From positions 3,472,001 to 3,536,000 of the forward strand of contig JASGIT010000001.1 of the NCBI GenBank assembly GCA_047601665.1: a DNA stretch of 64,000 nucleotides, read 5' to 3'. The position numbers and the translations under genes are program-made. The notes under the pieces were generated by a model. That model was given only the letters and a program-made list of their open reading frames with translations. It was not told where the DNA came from and did no database searches. This stretch comes from JASGIT01 sp047601665. Lineage in GTDB: Bacteria > Pseudomonadota > Gammaproteobacteria > Burkholderiales > Burkholderiaceae_C. Below are positions 45,016 to 53,118 of the stretch, in pieces (the stretch's first letter is position 1; every line of letters starts with the position of its first letter).

Positions 45016-46083
45016 TCACTGCGCCGGGTCGCGCAATTCCCAGCGGATCGCGTCGATGGCGGCGAGCAGTTCGGGGCTCAGCGGCGTGCCCCAGGCGTCC
45101 AGGTCTTCGTCCAACTGCGCGAGCGAGGTCACGCCGATGATGGTGCTGGCCACGCGCCAGTTGCGGTAGCAGAAGGCCAGCGCCAGTTGGGTGGGCGAGA
45201 GGCTGTGGTCGCGCGCCAGCTGGTTGTAGCGCCGCGCGGCGGCCAGCGCCTCGGGCCGGCCCCAGCGCTGCTTGCGCACCGACTCGTAGCGGGTGATGCG
45301 CGCGTCCTGCGGCGCGCCGGGGTCGGTGGGCGCGTGCTGGTCGAACTTGCCCGTGAGCAGGCCGAACGCCAGAGGCGAATAGGCGAGCAGCGAGACATCC
45401 AGCCGGTGGCAGGTCTCGTCCAGCGCGTTCTCCCAGCTGCGGTTGACCAGGCAGTACGGGTTCTGCACCGTGGCCACGCGCGGCAGGCCGTGCTGCTCGG
45501 CCAGGCGCACGAATTCGTGCACGCCGTAGGGCGTTTCGTTCGACAGGCCCACGTGGCGCACCTTGCCCGCCTGCACCAGTTTGCCCAGCGCTTCGAGTTG
45601 TTCATGGAGGGACGTGGTGCTGGATTCCTTGGCCGGGTCGTAGTACAGGCTGCCGAACGCGGGCACGTGGCGCTCGGGCCAGTGGATCTGGTACAGGTCG
45701 ATCACGTCCGTCCGCAGGCGGCGCAGACTGGCTTCGCACGACGCGGCGATGTCCGCCGCCGTCATGCCTTTGCCCTCGCGCACCCAGGGCATTCCGCGCG
45801 AGGGGCCGGCCACCTTGGTCGCCAGCACCACCTGCTGGCGCGCGCCGGGGCGGGCCTGGAACCAGCGGCCGATGATGGCCTCGGTCGCGCCATACGTCTC
45901 GGCGCGCGCGGGCACGGCGTACATCTCGGCGGTGTCGAGGAAGTTCACGCCGCGCGCAAGCGCCCGGTCGAGGATGGCGTGGGCGGCGGCTTCCTGCACC
46001 TGCTCGCCGAAGGTCATGGTGCCCAGGCAGATGGGGGATACGCGCAGGCCGCTGCGGCCCAGGGGGATGAGAGGAAGGGTCAT
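45016..46083 (-). CDS. Aldo/keto reductase (Tas-like)
   Basis: 355 residues from the ATG at 46083. The TIM-barrel AKR tetrad is visible: Asp and Tyr in FLDTAEMYAVP, Lys in VVLATKVAG and His in YQIHWPER. The Tas-like features include GATEAIIGRW and FGSLYYDP near the middle. It is NADPH-dependent and soluble, with a broad carbonyl substrate range. It is a single gene, with no regulator adjacent. Confidence 0.9.
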   Translation of the reverse strand: MTLPLIPLGRSGLRVSPICLGTMTFGEQVQEAAAHAILDRALARGVNFLDTAEMYAVPARAETYGATEAIIGRWFQARPGARQQVVLATKVAGPSRGMPWVREGKGMTAADIAASCEASLRRLRTDVIDLYQIHWPERHVPAFGSLYYDPAKESSTTSLHEQLEALGKLVQAGKVRHVGLSNETPYGVHEFVRLAEQHGLPRVATVQNPYCLVNRSWENALDETCHRLDVSLLAYSPLAFGLLTGKFDQHAPTDPGAPQDARITRYESVRKQRWGRPEALAAARRYNQLARDHSLSPTQLALAFCYRNWRVASTIIGVTSLAQLDEDLDAWGTPLSPELLAAIDAIRWELRDPAQ

Positions 46084-46125
46084 GCGGGCGAGTGTACGGA
46101 TTCGCACACGCGCCCGCTGGCCCCA

Positions 46126-46953
46126 TCACCGCGACCGCAGGTTGCCCTTCTCGTCCGCGATCACCACTTCCACGCGGCGGTTCAGCGCGCGGCCCTCGGG
46201 CGTGGCGTTGCTGGCCACGGGGTACGCCTTGCCGTAGCCGCGCGTGGTGATGCGCGAGGGGTCTACGCCGCGCACCACCAGCGCCTGCTGCACGGCCTGG
46301 GCGCGGCGCTCGGACAGGGCCTGGTTGGTGGCGTCCGAGCCCACCGAGTCGGTATGGCCTTCGATGATGAGCTTGCGGTCGGGGTACTGCTTCAGGAAGT
46401 CGGCCAGCTGGTCCAGCCGCTGGCCCGCCGTGGGCAGCAGGTTGGCCTTGCCGAACTCGAACAGCACGTCGCCCAGCGTGACGAGCAGGCCGCGCTCGGT
46501 CTGCTGCGCCTGCAGTTCCTTCAGGCGCGCCTCCAGCGCGGCGGCGCGGGCGTTGGCCTGGGCGGCGTCGCCGCGCGCGGCCTGCAGTTCGCGGGTGCGG
46601 GCGTCCAGGCGCAGGCGGTTGGCCTCGGCGTTGGCGTCCTTCAGCTTGTCATCGGCGTTGCGGGCGCGGGTCAGCGCCACGGCGGTTTCGGCGCGCTGGC
46701 GGGCCACGTAGGCCAGGCTGTCGGCCTCGGCGCCGTCGGCGTTCTTGCTCCAGGCCTGGTCGGCGCGGGCCAGGGTGTCAGTGGCCTCCTTCAGTTCCAG
46801 CGGGGCGCGGCGGGCCACGTCGGGGTTGGCGGCGGCGTTGTTGACGACGGTGCGGGCGGCCCCCAGGCTGGCGGGCGGCTCGCGCGTGGCGCAGGCGGAC
46901 AGGGCCAGGGCGGCCGCGAGGGCAAGGGCCGTATGAATATGGCGGTGGGTCAT
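46126..46953 (-). CDS. OmpA-family peptidoglycan-binding lipoprotein
   Basis: 275 residues. The start at 46953 has an AGGGAG site; the signal peptide ends in the lipobox ALSACAT, so the protein is lipidated. A coiled-coil region (residues about 60-150, Ala/Glu/Arg-rich) precedes the OmpA domain with LFEFGKANLLPTAGQRLD, EGHTDSVGSDATNQALSERR and RVEVVI. It anchors the outer membrane to peptidoglycan. It is preceded by a related DUF4398 lipoprotein gene on the same strand. Confidence 0.9.
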   Translation of the reverse strand: MTHRHIHTALALAAALALSACATREPPASLGAARTVVNNAAANPDVARRAPLELKEATDTLARADQAWSKNADGAEADSLAYVARQRAETAVALTRARNADDKLKDANAEANRLRLDARTRELQAARGDAAQANARAAALEARLKELQAQQTERGLLVTLGDVLFEFGKANLLPTAGQRLDQLADFLKQYPDRKLIIEGHTDSVGSDATNQALSERRAQAVQQALVVRGVDPSRITTRGYGKAYPVASNATPEGRALNRRVEVVIADEKGNLRSR

Positions 46954-46970
46954 GGCGTGGTCTCCCTTCT

Positions 46971-47363
46971 TCATGGCTTGGCCGTGCTGTTGCGCTGCAT
47001 TTCGTCGCCCAGGGTGCGCACCGTGCCTTGCAGTTCGGCCAGGGCCTTTTCGCTGCGGGCGGCCTGGGTCTTGGCCTCGGCCAGGCGGGCGTCGGCCTGG
47101 GCCTGTTCGGCCAGGTGGCGGGCGTCGTCGTAGTCCTTGGCGTCCATGGCGCGTTGGGCGCGCGCGAGCTTGTCGCGGGCCGATTGCAGTTCCACGGGCG
47201 CGGCGGCGGCGGCGTCGGGCTCGGTGGTCACGCGGTCCACCGTGGTCTTGGCCACGGCCATCTGCTCGCGCGGCGCGGGCGTGCTGGAACAGGCGGCCAG
47301 CGTGAACGCCAGCGCCAGGGCGGCCCAGCCCGCGGGCCGGGAGGAGGGGTGCGGATGCTGCAT
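46971..47363 (-). CDS. DUF4398-type lipoprotein
   Basis: 130 residues from the ATG at 47363 (AAAGGAG site upstream). The lipobox is TLAACSS. The mature part is an Ala-rich helical hairpin (ARDKLARAQRAMDAKDYDDA) typical of DUF4398, which usually precedes an OmpA-domain lipoprotein, as here. It presumably forms an envelope complex with the protein encoded 17 nt downstream. Confidence 0.82.
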   Translation of the reverse strand: MQHPHPSSRPAGWAALALAFTLAACSSTPAPREQMAVAKTTVDRVTTEPDAAAAAPVELQSARDKLARAQRAMDAKDYDDARHLAEQAQADARLAEAKTQAARSEKALAELQGTVRTLGDEMQRNSTAKP

Positions 47364-47514
47364 GGAAAGGCTCCTTTCTTGTTGTCCGTGAAGGGTGCGC
47401 GAAGGCACGCAATCATTTTTTGCAAGCCCACGGGCGCCCGCGCGTCGGCCATGCGGCGGCAATCCTGTCGGCTCCGTCCGACGGCGGTGTCAGCCAATCT
47501 CCATAATCCGCCCC

Positions 47515-48420
47515 ATGTACCAGCCCCGAAGACTCAGCCGCTCCGAAACCGTGAACATCCGCGCCATCGGCTACCACGTATCGCTCTGGGGCGAGGCCCG
47601 GCCCGGCGTGGCCCCGCTCGTCCTGCTGCATGGGTGGATGGACGTGGGCGCGTCGTACCAGTTCGTGGTCGATGCCTTCGCGGCGGATCGTTTCGTCATC
47701 GCCCCTGACTGGCGCGGCTTCGGCCAGACACTGTTGCCCGCGCCGTGCGACAGCTACCACTTCGCCGACTACCTGGGCGACCTCGACCAGCTGCTGGACC
47801 ACTACGCTCCCGGGCAGCCGGTGGATCTGGTGGGCCACAGCATGGGCGGCAACATCGCCATGATGTACGCGGGCGCGCGGCCCGGGCGCATCCGCCGCCT
47901 GGTCAACCTCGAAGGCTTTGGCCTGCCCGCCACGCGCCCCGGCCAGGCGCCGCAGCGCTATGCCCAATGGATGGACGAAATCCGCGCCGTGGCGCGCGGC
48001 GAGATGGCCTTGCAGACCTACGACGGCCCCGAGGCCGTGGCCCGTCGCCTGGCCCGGAACAACCCGCGCCTGCCCGCCGACAAGGCCGCATGGCTGGCGC
48101 GCCACTGGGCCCGCCCCGACGCCCAGGGCCGCTGGGCCATCGCGGGCGACGCCGCCCACAAGACCGTGAGCGCCCAGCTGTACCGCGTGGACGAGGCGCT
48201 GGCGCTCTACGAAGCCATCACCGCCCCCGTGCTCGCCGTGGAGGCCAGCGGGGACAGCCTGAGCGGCTGGTGGAAGGGCGCGTACACCTTGCAGGAATAC
48301 CACCAGCGCCTGGCCCGCGTGCCCGACGTGCGCACGGCGGTGGTGCAGGACGCGGGCCACATGCTGCACCACGACCAGCCCGAGGCGGTGGCGCGGCTGA
48401 TCGAAGCATTTATTGAATGA
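47515..48420 (+). CDS. Alpha/beta-hydrolase
   Basis: 301 residues from the ATG at 47515. Oxyanion region LLHGWMDVG, nucleophile elbow VGHSMGGN, acid in VLAVEASGD, and catalytic His in DAGHMLHHDQPE. It has an inserted cap domain (residues about 150-220). It belongs to the large epoxide-hydrolase/haloperoxidase-like group, and the substrate cannot be told from sequence. The gene is divergent from the lipoprotein pair. Confidence 0.87.
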   Translation: MYQPRRLSRSETVNIRAIGYHVSLWGEARPGVAPLVLLHGWMDVGASYQFVVDAFAADRFVIAPDWRGFGQTLLPAPCDSYHFADYLGDLDQLLDHYAPGQPVDLVGHSMGGNIAMMYAGARPGRIRRLVNLEGFGLPATRPGQAPQRYAQWMDEIRAVARGEMALQTYDGPEAVARRLARNNPRLPADKAAWLARHWARPDAQGRWAIAGDAAHKTVSAQLYRVDEALALYEAITAPVLAVEASGDSLSGWWKGAYTLQEYHQRLARVPDVRTAVVQDAGHMLHHDQPEAVARLIEAFIE

Positions 48421-48422
48421 AA

Positions 48423-48486
48423 TTTGAATGAAATCGGCCTCCAGCGCTTATGCATGAAGCGCTGATAGCTATCAATTTAGAAGCAA
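48423..48486. repeat. Palindromic repeat, inverted copy of the 44962 unit
   Basis: TTTGAATGAAATCGGCCTCC leads into CAGCGCTTATGCATGAAGCGCTG and AGCTATCAATTTAGAAGC. It shares the hairpin and tail with 44962-45010 in opposite orientation. It lies between the hydrolase stop and the ybaK start. Confidence 0.75.
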
Positions 48487-48984
48487 ATGGCAAAGAAAGA
48501 CAAGGCCCACGTCAGCGAAACCCCCGCCACCCAGATGCTGCGCGCCGCCGGGGTGGAGTTCACCGAGCACCCCTACGACTACGTGGAGCACGGCGGCTCC
48601 GCCGAGTCGGCGCGGCAACTGGGGCTGGATGAGCACGTGGTCGTCAAGACGCTGGTGATGCAGGACCAGGACGCCAGGCCGCTCATCGTGCTGATGCACG
48701 GCGACCGCAAGGTGTCCACCAAGAACCTCGCGCGGCAGATCGGCGCCAAGAGCGTGGAGCCCTGCAAGCCCGAGGTGGCCAACCGGCACAGCGGCTACCT
48801 GGTGGGCGGCACCTCGCCGTTCGGCACGCGCAAGGCCATGCCGGTGTTCATCGAGGAAAGCATCCTCGCGCTGCCGCGCATCGCCATCAACGGTGGGCGG
48901 CGCGGGTATCTGGTGCAGATCGCGCCGCAGGTGTGCGTGCAGCTGCTGGGCGCGCGGCCGGTGCAATGCGCGCTGGCAGAATAG
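48487..48984 (+). CDS. ybaK: Cys-tRNA(Pro)/aminoacyl-tRNA deacylase YbaK
   Basis: 165 residues. It has the YbaK/ProX fold with the conserved Lys in EHVVVKTLVMQ and the GGTSPFGTRK loop. It hydrolyses Cys-tRNA(Pro) made in error by prolyl-tRNA synthetase. The start follows the palindromic repeat directly. plsY begins 32 nt downstream, probably in the same transcript. Confidence 0.92.
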   Translation: MAKKDKAHVSETPATQMLRAAGVEFTEHPYDYVEHGGSAESARQLGLDEHVVVKTLVMQDQDARPLIVLMHGDRKVSTKNLARQIGAKSVEPCKPEVANRHSGYLVGGTSPFGTRKAMPVFIEESILALPRIAINGGRRGYLVQIAPQVCVQLLGARPVQCALAE

Positions 48985-49016
48985 GCGCCCCCTCGTTACC
49001 GTTTGCTCTCACGCCC

Positions 49017-49652
49017 GTGCTCAATTCCGCCCTTGCCACCATCGCCGCCTATCTGCTGGGCTCGCTCTCGTTCGCCGTGATCGTGAGCCGCGTGATGGGC
49101 CTGTCCGACCCGCGCACCTACGGCAGCAAGAACCCCGGGGCCACCAACGTGCTGCGCTCCGGCTCCAAGCCCGCCGCCGTCGCCACCCTGGTGCTGGACG
49201 CCGTGAAGGGCTGGCTGCCCGTGGCCCTGGTGCTGTGGTACGGCAAGCCCTACGGCCTGGAAGGGGGCACGGCGGCGCTGGTGGGCCTGGCGGCCTTCCT
49301 GGGCCACCTGTGGCCGGTGTTCTTCCGCTTCGTGGGCGGCAAGGGCGTGGCCACGGCGCTGGGCGTGCTGCTGGGCTTCAGCCCCTGGCTGGGGCTGGCC
49401 ACGGCGGCCACGTGGCTCATCATTGCGGTGTTCTTCCGCTATTCGTCGCTGGCCTCGCTGGTGGCGGCGGCGTTCGCGCTGGTCTATTACCTGATGGCCA
49501 GCGGCGTGCTCTGGGTGGCGGAGCCGCGCATCGCGCTGGCCATCGGCGCCATGGCCGTGCTGCTGGCCTGGCGGCACCGCGAAAACATCCAGCGCCTGAT
49601 CGCGGGCACCGAGTCCAGGATCGGCAGCAAGGCTAAGGGCAACGCTGAATAA
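49017..49652 (+). CDS. plsY: Glycerol-3-phosphate acyltransferase PlsY
   Basis: 211 residues from a GTG at 49017, which fits the normal N-terminus (ALATIAAYLLGSLSFAVIVS). Family motifs are GSKNPGATNVLRSG, the FVGGKGVATALG phosphate-binding loop and about five membrane helices. It transfers acyl groups from acyl-phosphate to glycerol-3-phosphate. The last five codons and the stop lie inside the MITE-like element at 49636, so the C-terminal tail was rewritten by the insertion. Confidence 0.95.
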   Translation: MLNSALATIAAYLLGSLSFAVIVSRVMGLSDPRTYGSKNPGATNVLRSGSKPAAVATLVLDAVKGWLPVALVLWYGKPYGLEGGTAALVGLAAFLGHLWPVFFRFVGGKGVATALGVLLGFSPWLGLATAATWLIIAVFFRYSSLASLVAAAFALVYYLMASGVLWVAEPRIALAIGAMAVLLAWRHRENIQRLIAGTESRIGSKAKGNAE

Positions 49653-49798
49653 GTCCTGCGCTGCAGCGCGCCCTGGATTGGGAGGGGCTGCAAGGCGCAA
49701 AGCGCAGCCATAGCCGCAGCTATGGCGAGCATTTGCAACGCCGCAGACCGCCCAAGCCAGGGATGCGATGCACGCAAGGGCTTGTTCAGCGTTGCCCT
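49636..49798. mobile_element. MITE-like palindromic element of 163 bp
   Basis: Terminal inverted repeats AGGGCAACGCTGAATAAG (left) and its complement with one change (right, 49781-49798) enclose a largely self-complementary interior. CAGCCATAGC/GCTATGG meet at the centre and CTGGATTGGG pairs with CCCAAGCCAG. There is no coding capacity. The left repeat supplies the stop of plsY and the right repeat the stop of the convergent HD-domain gene. Confidence 0.78.
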
Positions 49799-50762
49799 AA
49801 ATAGCCATCCGCGCCGCGTAGCGCCCCAGGCGCACCATCACGCGGTGGTCCAGGTCCACCGCCACGCTGGCCCGCGCCAGGGCGGACTGGATGCGCGGCA
49901 AGCCTTCTTCCGTGCGGTGCAGGCGCGGCTCGCGCCGGTGCGCGCCCGTGGCGTCCAGGATGCTGGCCACCAGCGGGTGGTTGGCCCGGGCGCCGCGCCG
50001 CAGCACCACGGCGGTGTCGCCGCTGGACAGCCGCACGAAGGTGCCGGGCGGGCACAGGCCCACGCTGCGCACCAGCGCGAAGCCGACCTCGTCGCGCGGG
50101 TCGCCCACGATGGCCCGCACCGAATCGGTGGCGCTGCGCCCCGCGCGCGTGGTGCGCGGGCTGATCATGGCCGCGTAGCGGTCGATCGTGCCCAGGATGC
50201 GCGTGAGGCGGTCCACCGGCGACAGCTGCGCCAGCGCCGCGCGCGAGCCCACCGTGGCGTGGTGCCGGCCCACGAGGTCGAGCCAGAGCGCGTCCTGCAC
50301 GAACAGCCGGGTCAGCAGCGCCTGCCCTTCCTGCGGGTGGTTGTGGATGGCCTGCTGCTGCGCGCCGCTGGGGCGCTCGCGCTGCTGGGCCAATTGGTCT
50401 TGCAGCCGCGTCATGCCGATGTTCATGGTGAGCGCGGCGCGCACCAGGCTGTCGCGCTCGGGCGGCGGCAGCTCCAGTTCGCGCGCCAGGATGTGGCACA
50501 GCGTGCCGCACACCAGCGCGTGCGATGCGCTGTAGCCCACGGTGGACGTGGACGCGAGCTGGAACATCAAATACAGCGCCGCGTCGCTGTCGTGCGCCAC
50601 CAGGTCCTGCAGCCACTGGTCCAGCTGGCGCACCTTGGCGCTGAAGTCCTGCACCAGCAAGGGCTGCGCCAGCAGCAGGGACAGCGCCGCTTCCAGGTCG
50701 GCCCACAGGCCGAGCAGGTCCTCGTAGGGGTTGTCGGCGGTGGTCGCGGCGGCGGCGGCCAT
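49797..50762 (-). CDS. HD-GYP-like domain protein, degenerate active site
   Basis: 321 residues. The all-helical region around SASHALVCGTLCHILARELE, then SLVRAALTMNIGMTRLQDQL and AIHNHPQEGQALL follows the HD-GYP outline. The metal-binding HD pair is replaced (LTMNIGM instead of LLHDIGK) and GYP is absent, so c-di-GMP hydrolysis is doubtful. A role as a binding or signalling protein is more likely. It overlaps the protease gene by one base and ends within the MITE-like element. Confidence 0.72.
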   Translation of the reverse strand: MAAAAATTADNPYEDLLGLWADLEAALSLLLAQPLLVQDFSAKVRQLDQWLQDLVAHDSDAALYLMFQLASTSTVGYSASHALVCGTLCHILARELELPPPERDSLVRAALTMNIGMTRLQDQLAQQRERPSGAQQQAIHNHPQEGQALLTRLFVQDALWLDLVGRHHATVGSRAALAQLSPVDRLTRILGTIDRYAAMISPRTTRAGRSATDSVRAIVGDPRDEVGFALVRSVGLCPPGTFVRLSSGDTAVVLRRGARANHPLVASILDATGAHRREPRLHRTEEGLPRIQSALARASVAVDLDHRVMVRLGRYAARMAI

Positions 50763-51394
50763 CAGCGCTTTTCGAGCACCATGCGGTCGCCCGTGCGGTT
50801 CATGGCGAACTCGGCCAGAAAGCTGTTGCCCAACAGCACGTAGGGCATGGCCTGGGGCGTGACCACCGCGTCCACGCCGAAGACCTGCACGTCGCCGATG
50901 CGCACCGAGTCGAGCCGCAGCCGCCAGCCCTGGGCCATGCCGTTGGCCGTGCCGATGCGCACCGGCTGGCCGCTGGCGTAGGGCAGGCCCATGCGCTCGG
51001 CGTCGGCGCGGCTGATGGCGATGGTGCTGGCCCCCGTGTCCACCATGTACTGTATGGGCCGGCCATTGATGCTGCCGCTGCCCATGAAGTGGCCCCGGCT
51101 GTCGGCCGCCAGCACCACGCTGCGGCCCGTGGCGCCGGCGCGCCCGCCGCCCACGCTCACGGGCGACTCGCCCAGGCGCAGGGTGCTGCGCTGCGCGCCG
51201 ATCTGCACCACGGCCTCGTCGCCGCCCACCGACACCACGCGCACGCCCTGCGCCGCCTCGCCCGCCGCCAGCGCGCGCGGCGCGCCGCCGTCAATCACGA
51301 GCAGGGCCTTGCTGCCCAGAATGCCGCTCAGCGCCACGGCCTGGGCGCAAGCCAGGGCAGGGCAGAGCAGCAGGGCCGCGGCCAGGGCCTTCAC
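50762..51394 (-). CDS. Retropepsin-like aspartic protease (TIGR02281 type), secreted
   Basis: 210 residues with a signal peptide ending ALACAQA. The catalytic motif is YMVDTGASTIAIS, followed by GTANGMAQGWRLRLDSVRIG and a LLGNSFLAEF flap-end motif. Single-domain members act as dimers in the periplasm. It is coupled to the HD-domain gene downstream and starts 2 nt after the yajQ stop. Confidence 0.87.
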   Translation of the reverse strand: MKALAAALLLCPALACAQAVALSGILGSKALLVIDGGAPRALAAGEAAQGVRVVSVGGDEAVVQIGAQRSTLRLGESPVSVGGGRAGATGRSVVLAADSRGHFMGSGSINGRPIQYMVDTGASTIAISRADAERMGLPYASGQPVRIGTANGMAQGWRLRLDSVRIGDVQVFGVDAVVTPQAMPYVLLGNSFLAEFAMNRTGDRMVLEKR

Positions 51395-51396
51395 AT

Positions 51397-51882
51397 TCAG
51401 TCGCGGAAGTTGTCGAAGGACAGGGGCACGTCAGCAATCTCCTTGCGGATCAGCGCCATGGCGGCCTGCAGATCGTCGCGCTTGGCGCCCGTCACGCGCA
51501 CCTTTTCTTCCTGGATGGCGGCCTGCACCTTGAGCTTGCTTTCCTTCAGCAGCTTCTGGATCTTCTTGCCCAGCTCGCTCTCGATGCCGTTCTTCACCTT
51601 CACGACCTGCTTGAGCTTGTCGCCGCCGATCTTCTGGGCCTTTTGCACGTCCAGGAAGCGCACGTCCACGTTGCGCTTGGTGAGCTTGTTGCGCAGCAGG
51701 TCTTCCACCTGGGTGAGCTGGAAATCCGCGTCGCCGAACAGCGTGATCTCCTTGTCCTTCAACTCCACGGCGGCCGAGGTGCCCTTGAAGTCGAAGCGCG
51801 TGCCAATCTCCTTGGCGGCGTTTTCTACGGCGTTTTTCACTTCCACGAAGTTGGCTTCGCACACGGTGTCGAAAGAGGGCAT
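51397..51882 (-). CDS. yajQ: YajQ-family nucleotide-binding protein
   Basis: 161 residues, normal length. It starts MPSFDTVCEANFVEVKNAV and contains the typical RFDFKGTSA and VRVTGAKRDDLQAAM segments. Members bind c-di-GMP in Xanthomonas and pair with transcription factors. It heads a three-gene minus-strand unit with the protease and HD-domain protein, possibly linking second-messenger sensing to the envelope. Confidence 0.94.
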   Translation of the reverse strand: MPSFDTVCEANFVEVKNAVENAAKEIGTRFDFKGTSAAVELKDKEITLFGDADFQLTQVEDLLRNKLTKRNVDVRFLDVQKAQKIGGDKLKQVVKVKNGIESELGKKIQKLLKESKLKVQAAIQEEKVRVTGAKRDDLQAAMALIRKEIADVPLSFDNFRD

Positions 51883-51913
51883 GGCGTATTAGGGGAATGA
51901 GACAATTCCAGGG

Positions 51914-52969
51914 ATGTTAGTCGAGAAAAATGCCCCCCTGCAGCAGTGCAACACCTTCGGCATCGTGGCGCGCGCCCACACCCTGGTGCGCGTGCGCGCG
52001 GTGCAGGACGTGCGGGATGTGCTGGCCGACGCGCAACTGGCGCGCCAGCCCCTGTTCGTGCTGGGCGGCGGCAGCAACATCGTGCTCACGGGCGACGTGA
52101 AGCCCGTGGTGCTGAAGATGGAAATCAAGGGCCTGCGCCTGTTCGCGGAGACCGACAGGGACTGGATCGTCGAAGCGGGCGCGGGCGAGGTCTGGCACGA
52201 CGTGGTGGCCTGGACGCTGGACAGCGGCTACCCCGGCCTCGAAAACCTGGCGCTGATTCCCGGCACCGTGGGCGCGGCCCCGGTGCAGAACATCGGCGCG
52301 TATGGCGTGGAGCTGCAGGACCGCTTCCACTCGCTTTCCGCCATCGACCTGGCCACGGGCCACACGTTCGAGCTGAACGCCGCGCAATGCGCGTTCGGCT
52401 ACCGCGATTCGGTGTTCAAGCACACCGCGCCGCAGGGCAGTCCGGGCATGGGCCTGGCGGGCCGCGCCGCCATCACCCACGTGCGTTTTGCCCTGCCCAA
52501 GGCATGGAAGCCCGAACTGGGCTATCTCGACCTGGAAAGAAAACGCCAGGAAACCGGCATCGCCCAGCCCAGCGCGCGGCAGATTTTCGACTGGGTGTGC
52601 AGCATCCGCCGCGCCAAGCTGCCCGACCCCGCCGTGGTGGGCAACGCGGGCAGCTTTTTCAAGAACCCCACGGTCACGCCCGAGCAGTGCCAGGACATCA
52701 TCGCGCGCGAGCCAAAAATAGTGCACTACCCCATGCCCGACGGCACCGTGAAGCTGGCCGCGGGCTGGCTCATCGACGCCTGCGGCTGGAAGGGCAAGAG
52801 CGTGGGCAAGGCCGGCGTGTACGAAAAGCAGGCGCTGGTGCTGGTCAACCGGGGCCGGGGCGCGGACAGCGTGACGGGCGGCGAGGTCATGACGCTGGCC
52901 CGCGCCATCCAGACCAGCGTGTATGAGCGCTTCGGCATCCGGCTGGAGCCGGAGCCGGTGGTGGTGTAG
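51914..52969 (+). CDS. murB: UDP-N-acetylenolpyruvoylglucosamine reductase
   Basis: 351 residues, type I MurB. FAD-binding FVLGGGSNIVL and IPGTVGAAPVQNIGAYG, then FGYRDSVFK and the catalytic-serine segment GNAGSFFKNP with a C-terminal Glu. It makes UDP-MurNAc in the cytoplasm. It is divergent from yajQ across a 31-bp gap, which must hold both promoters. Confidence 0.96.
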   Translation: MLVEKNAPLQQCNTFGIVARAHTLVRVRAVQDVRDVLADAQLARQPLFVLGGGSNIVLTGDVKPVVLKMEIKGLRLFAETDRDWIVEAGAGEVWHDVVAWTLDSGYPGLENLALIPGTVGAAPVQNIGAYGVELQDRFHSLSAIDLATGHTFELNAAQCAFGYRDSVFKHTAPQGSPGMGLAGRAAITHVRFALPKAWKPELGYLDLERKRQETGIAQPSARQIFDWVCSIRRAKLPDPAVVGNAGSFFKNPTVTPEQCQDIIAREPKIVHYPMPDGTVKLAAGWLIDACGWKGKSVGKAGVYEKQALVLVNRGRGADSVTGGEVMTLARAIQTSVYERFGIRLEPEPVVV

Positions 52970-53118
52970 GAAAACCGGCTTTGCACGTTGTTTTCCTGGA
53001 CCCAGGCGTGCGAAAAAACTTGTAACTCTTCTGCAAAATCGAATAGGCTAGCGAAAATTTTGTAACGCCAGCGGCTGCCGGTAACTGTGCGGCTGCTCTA
53101 TAGCGGGAGGGTTTTTGC

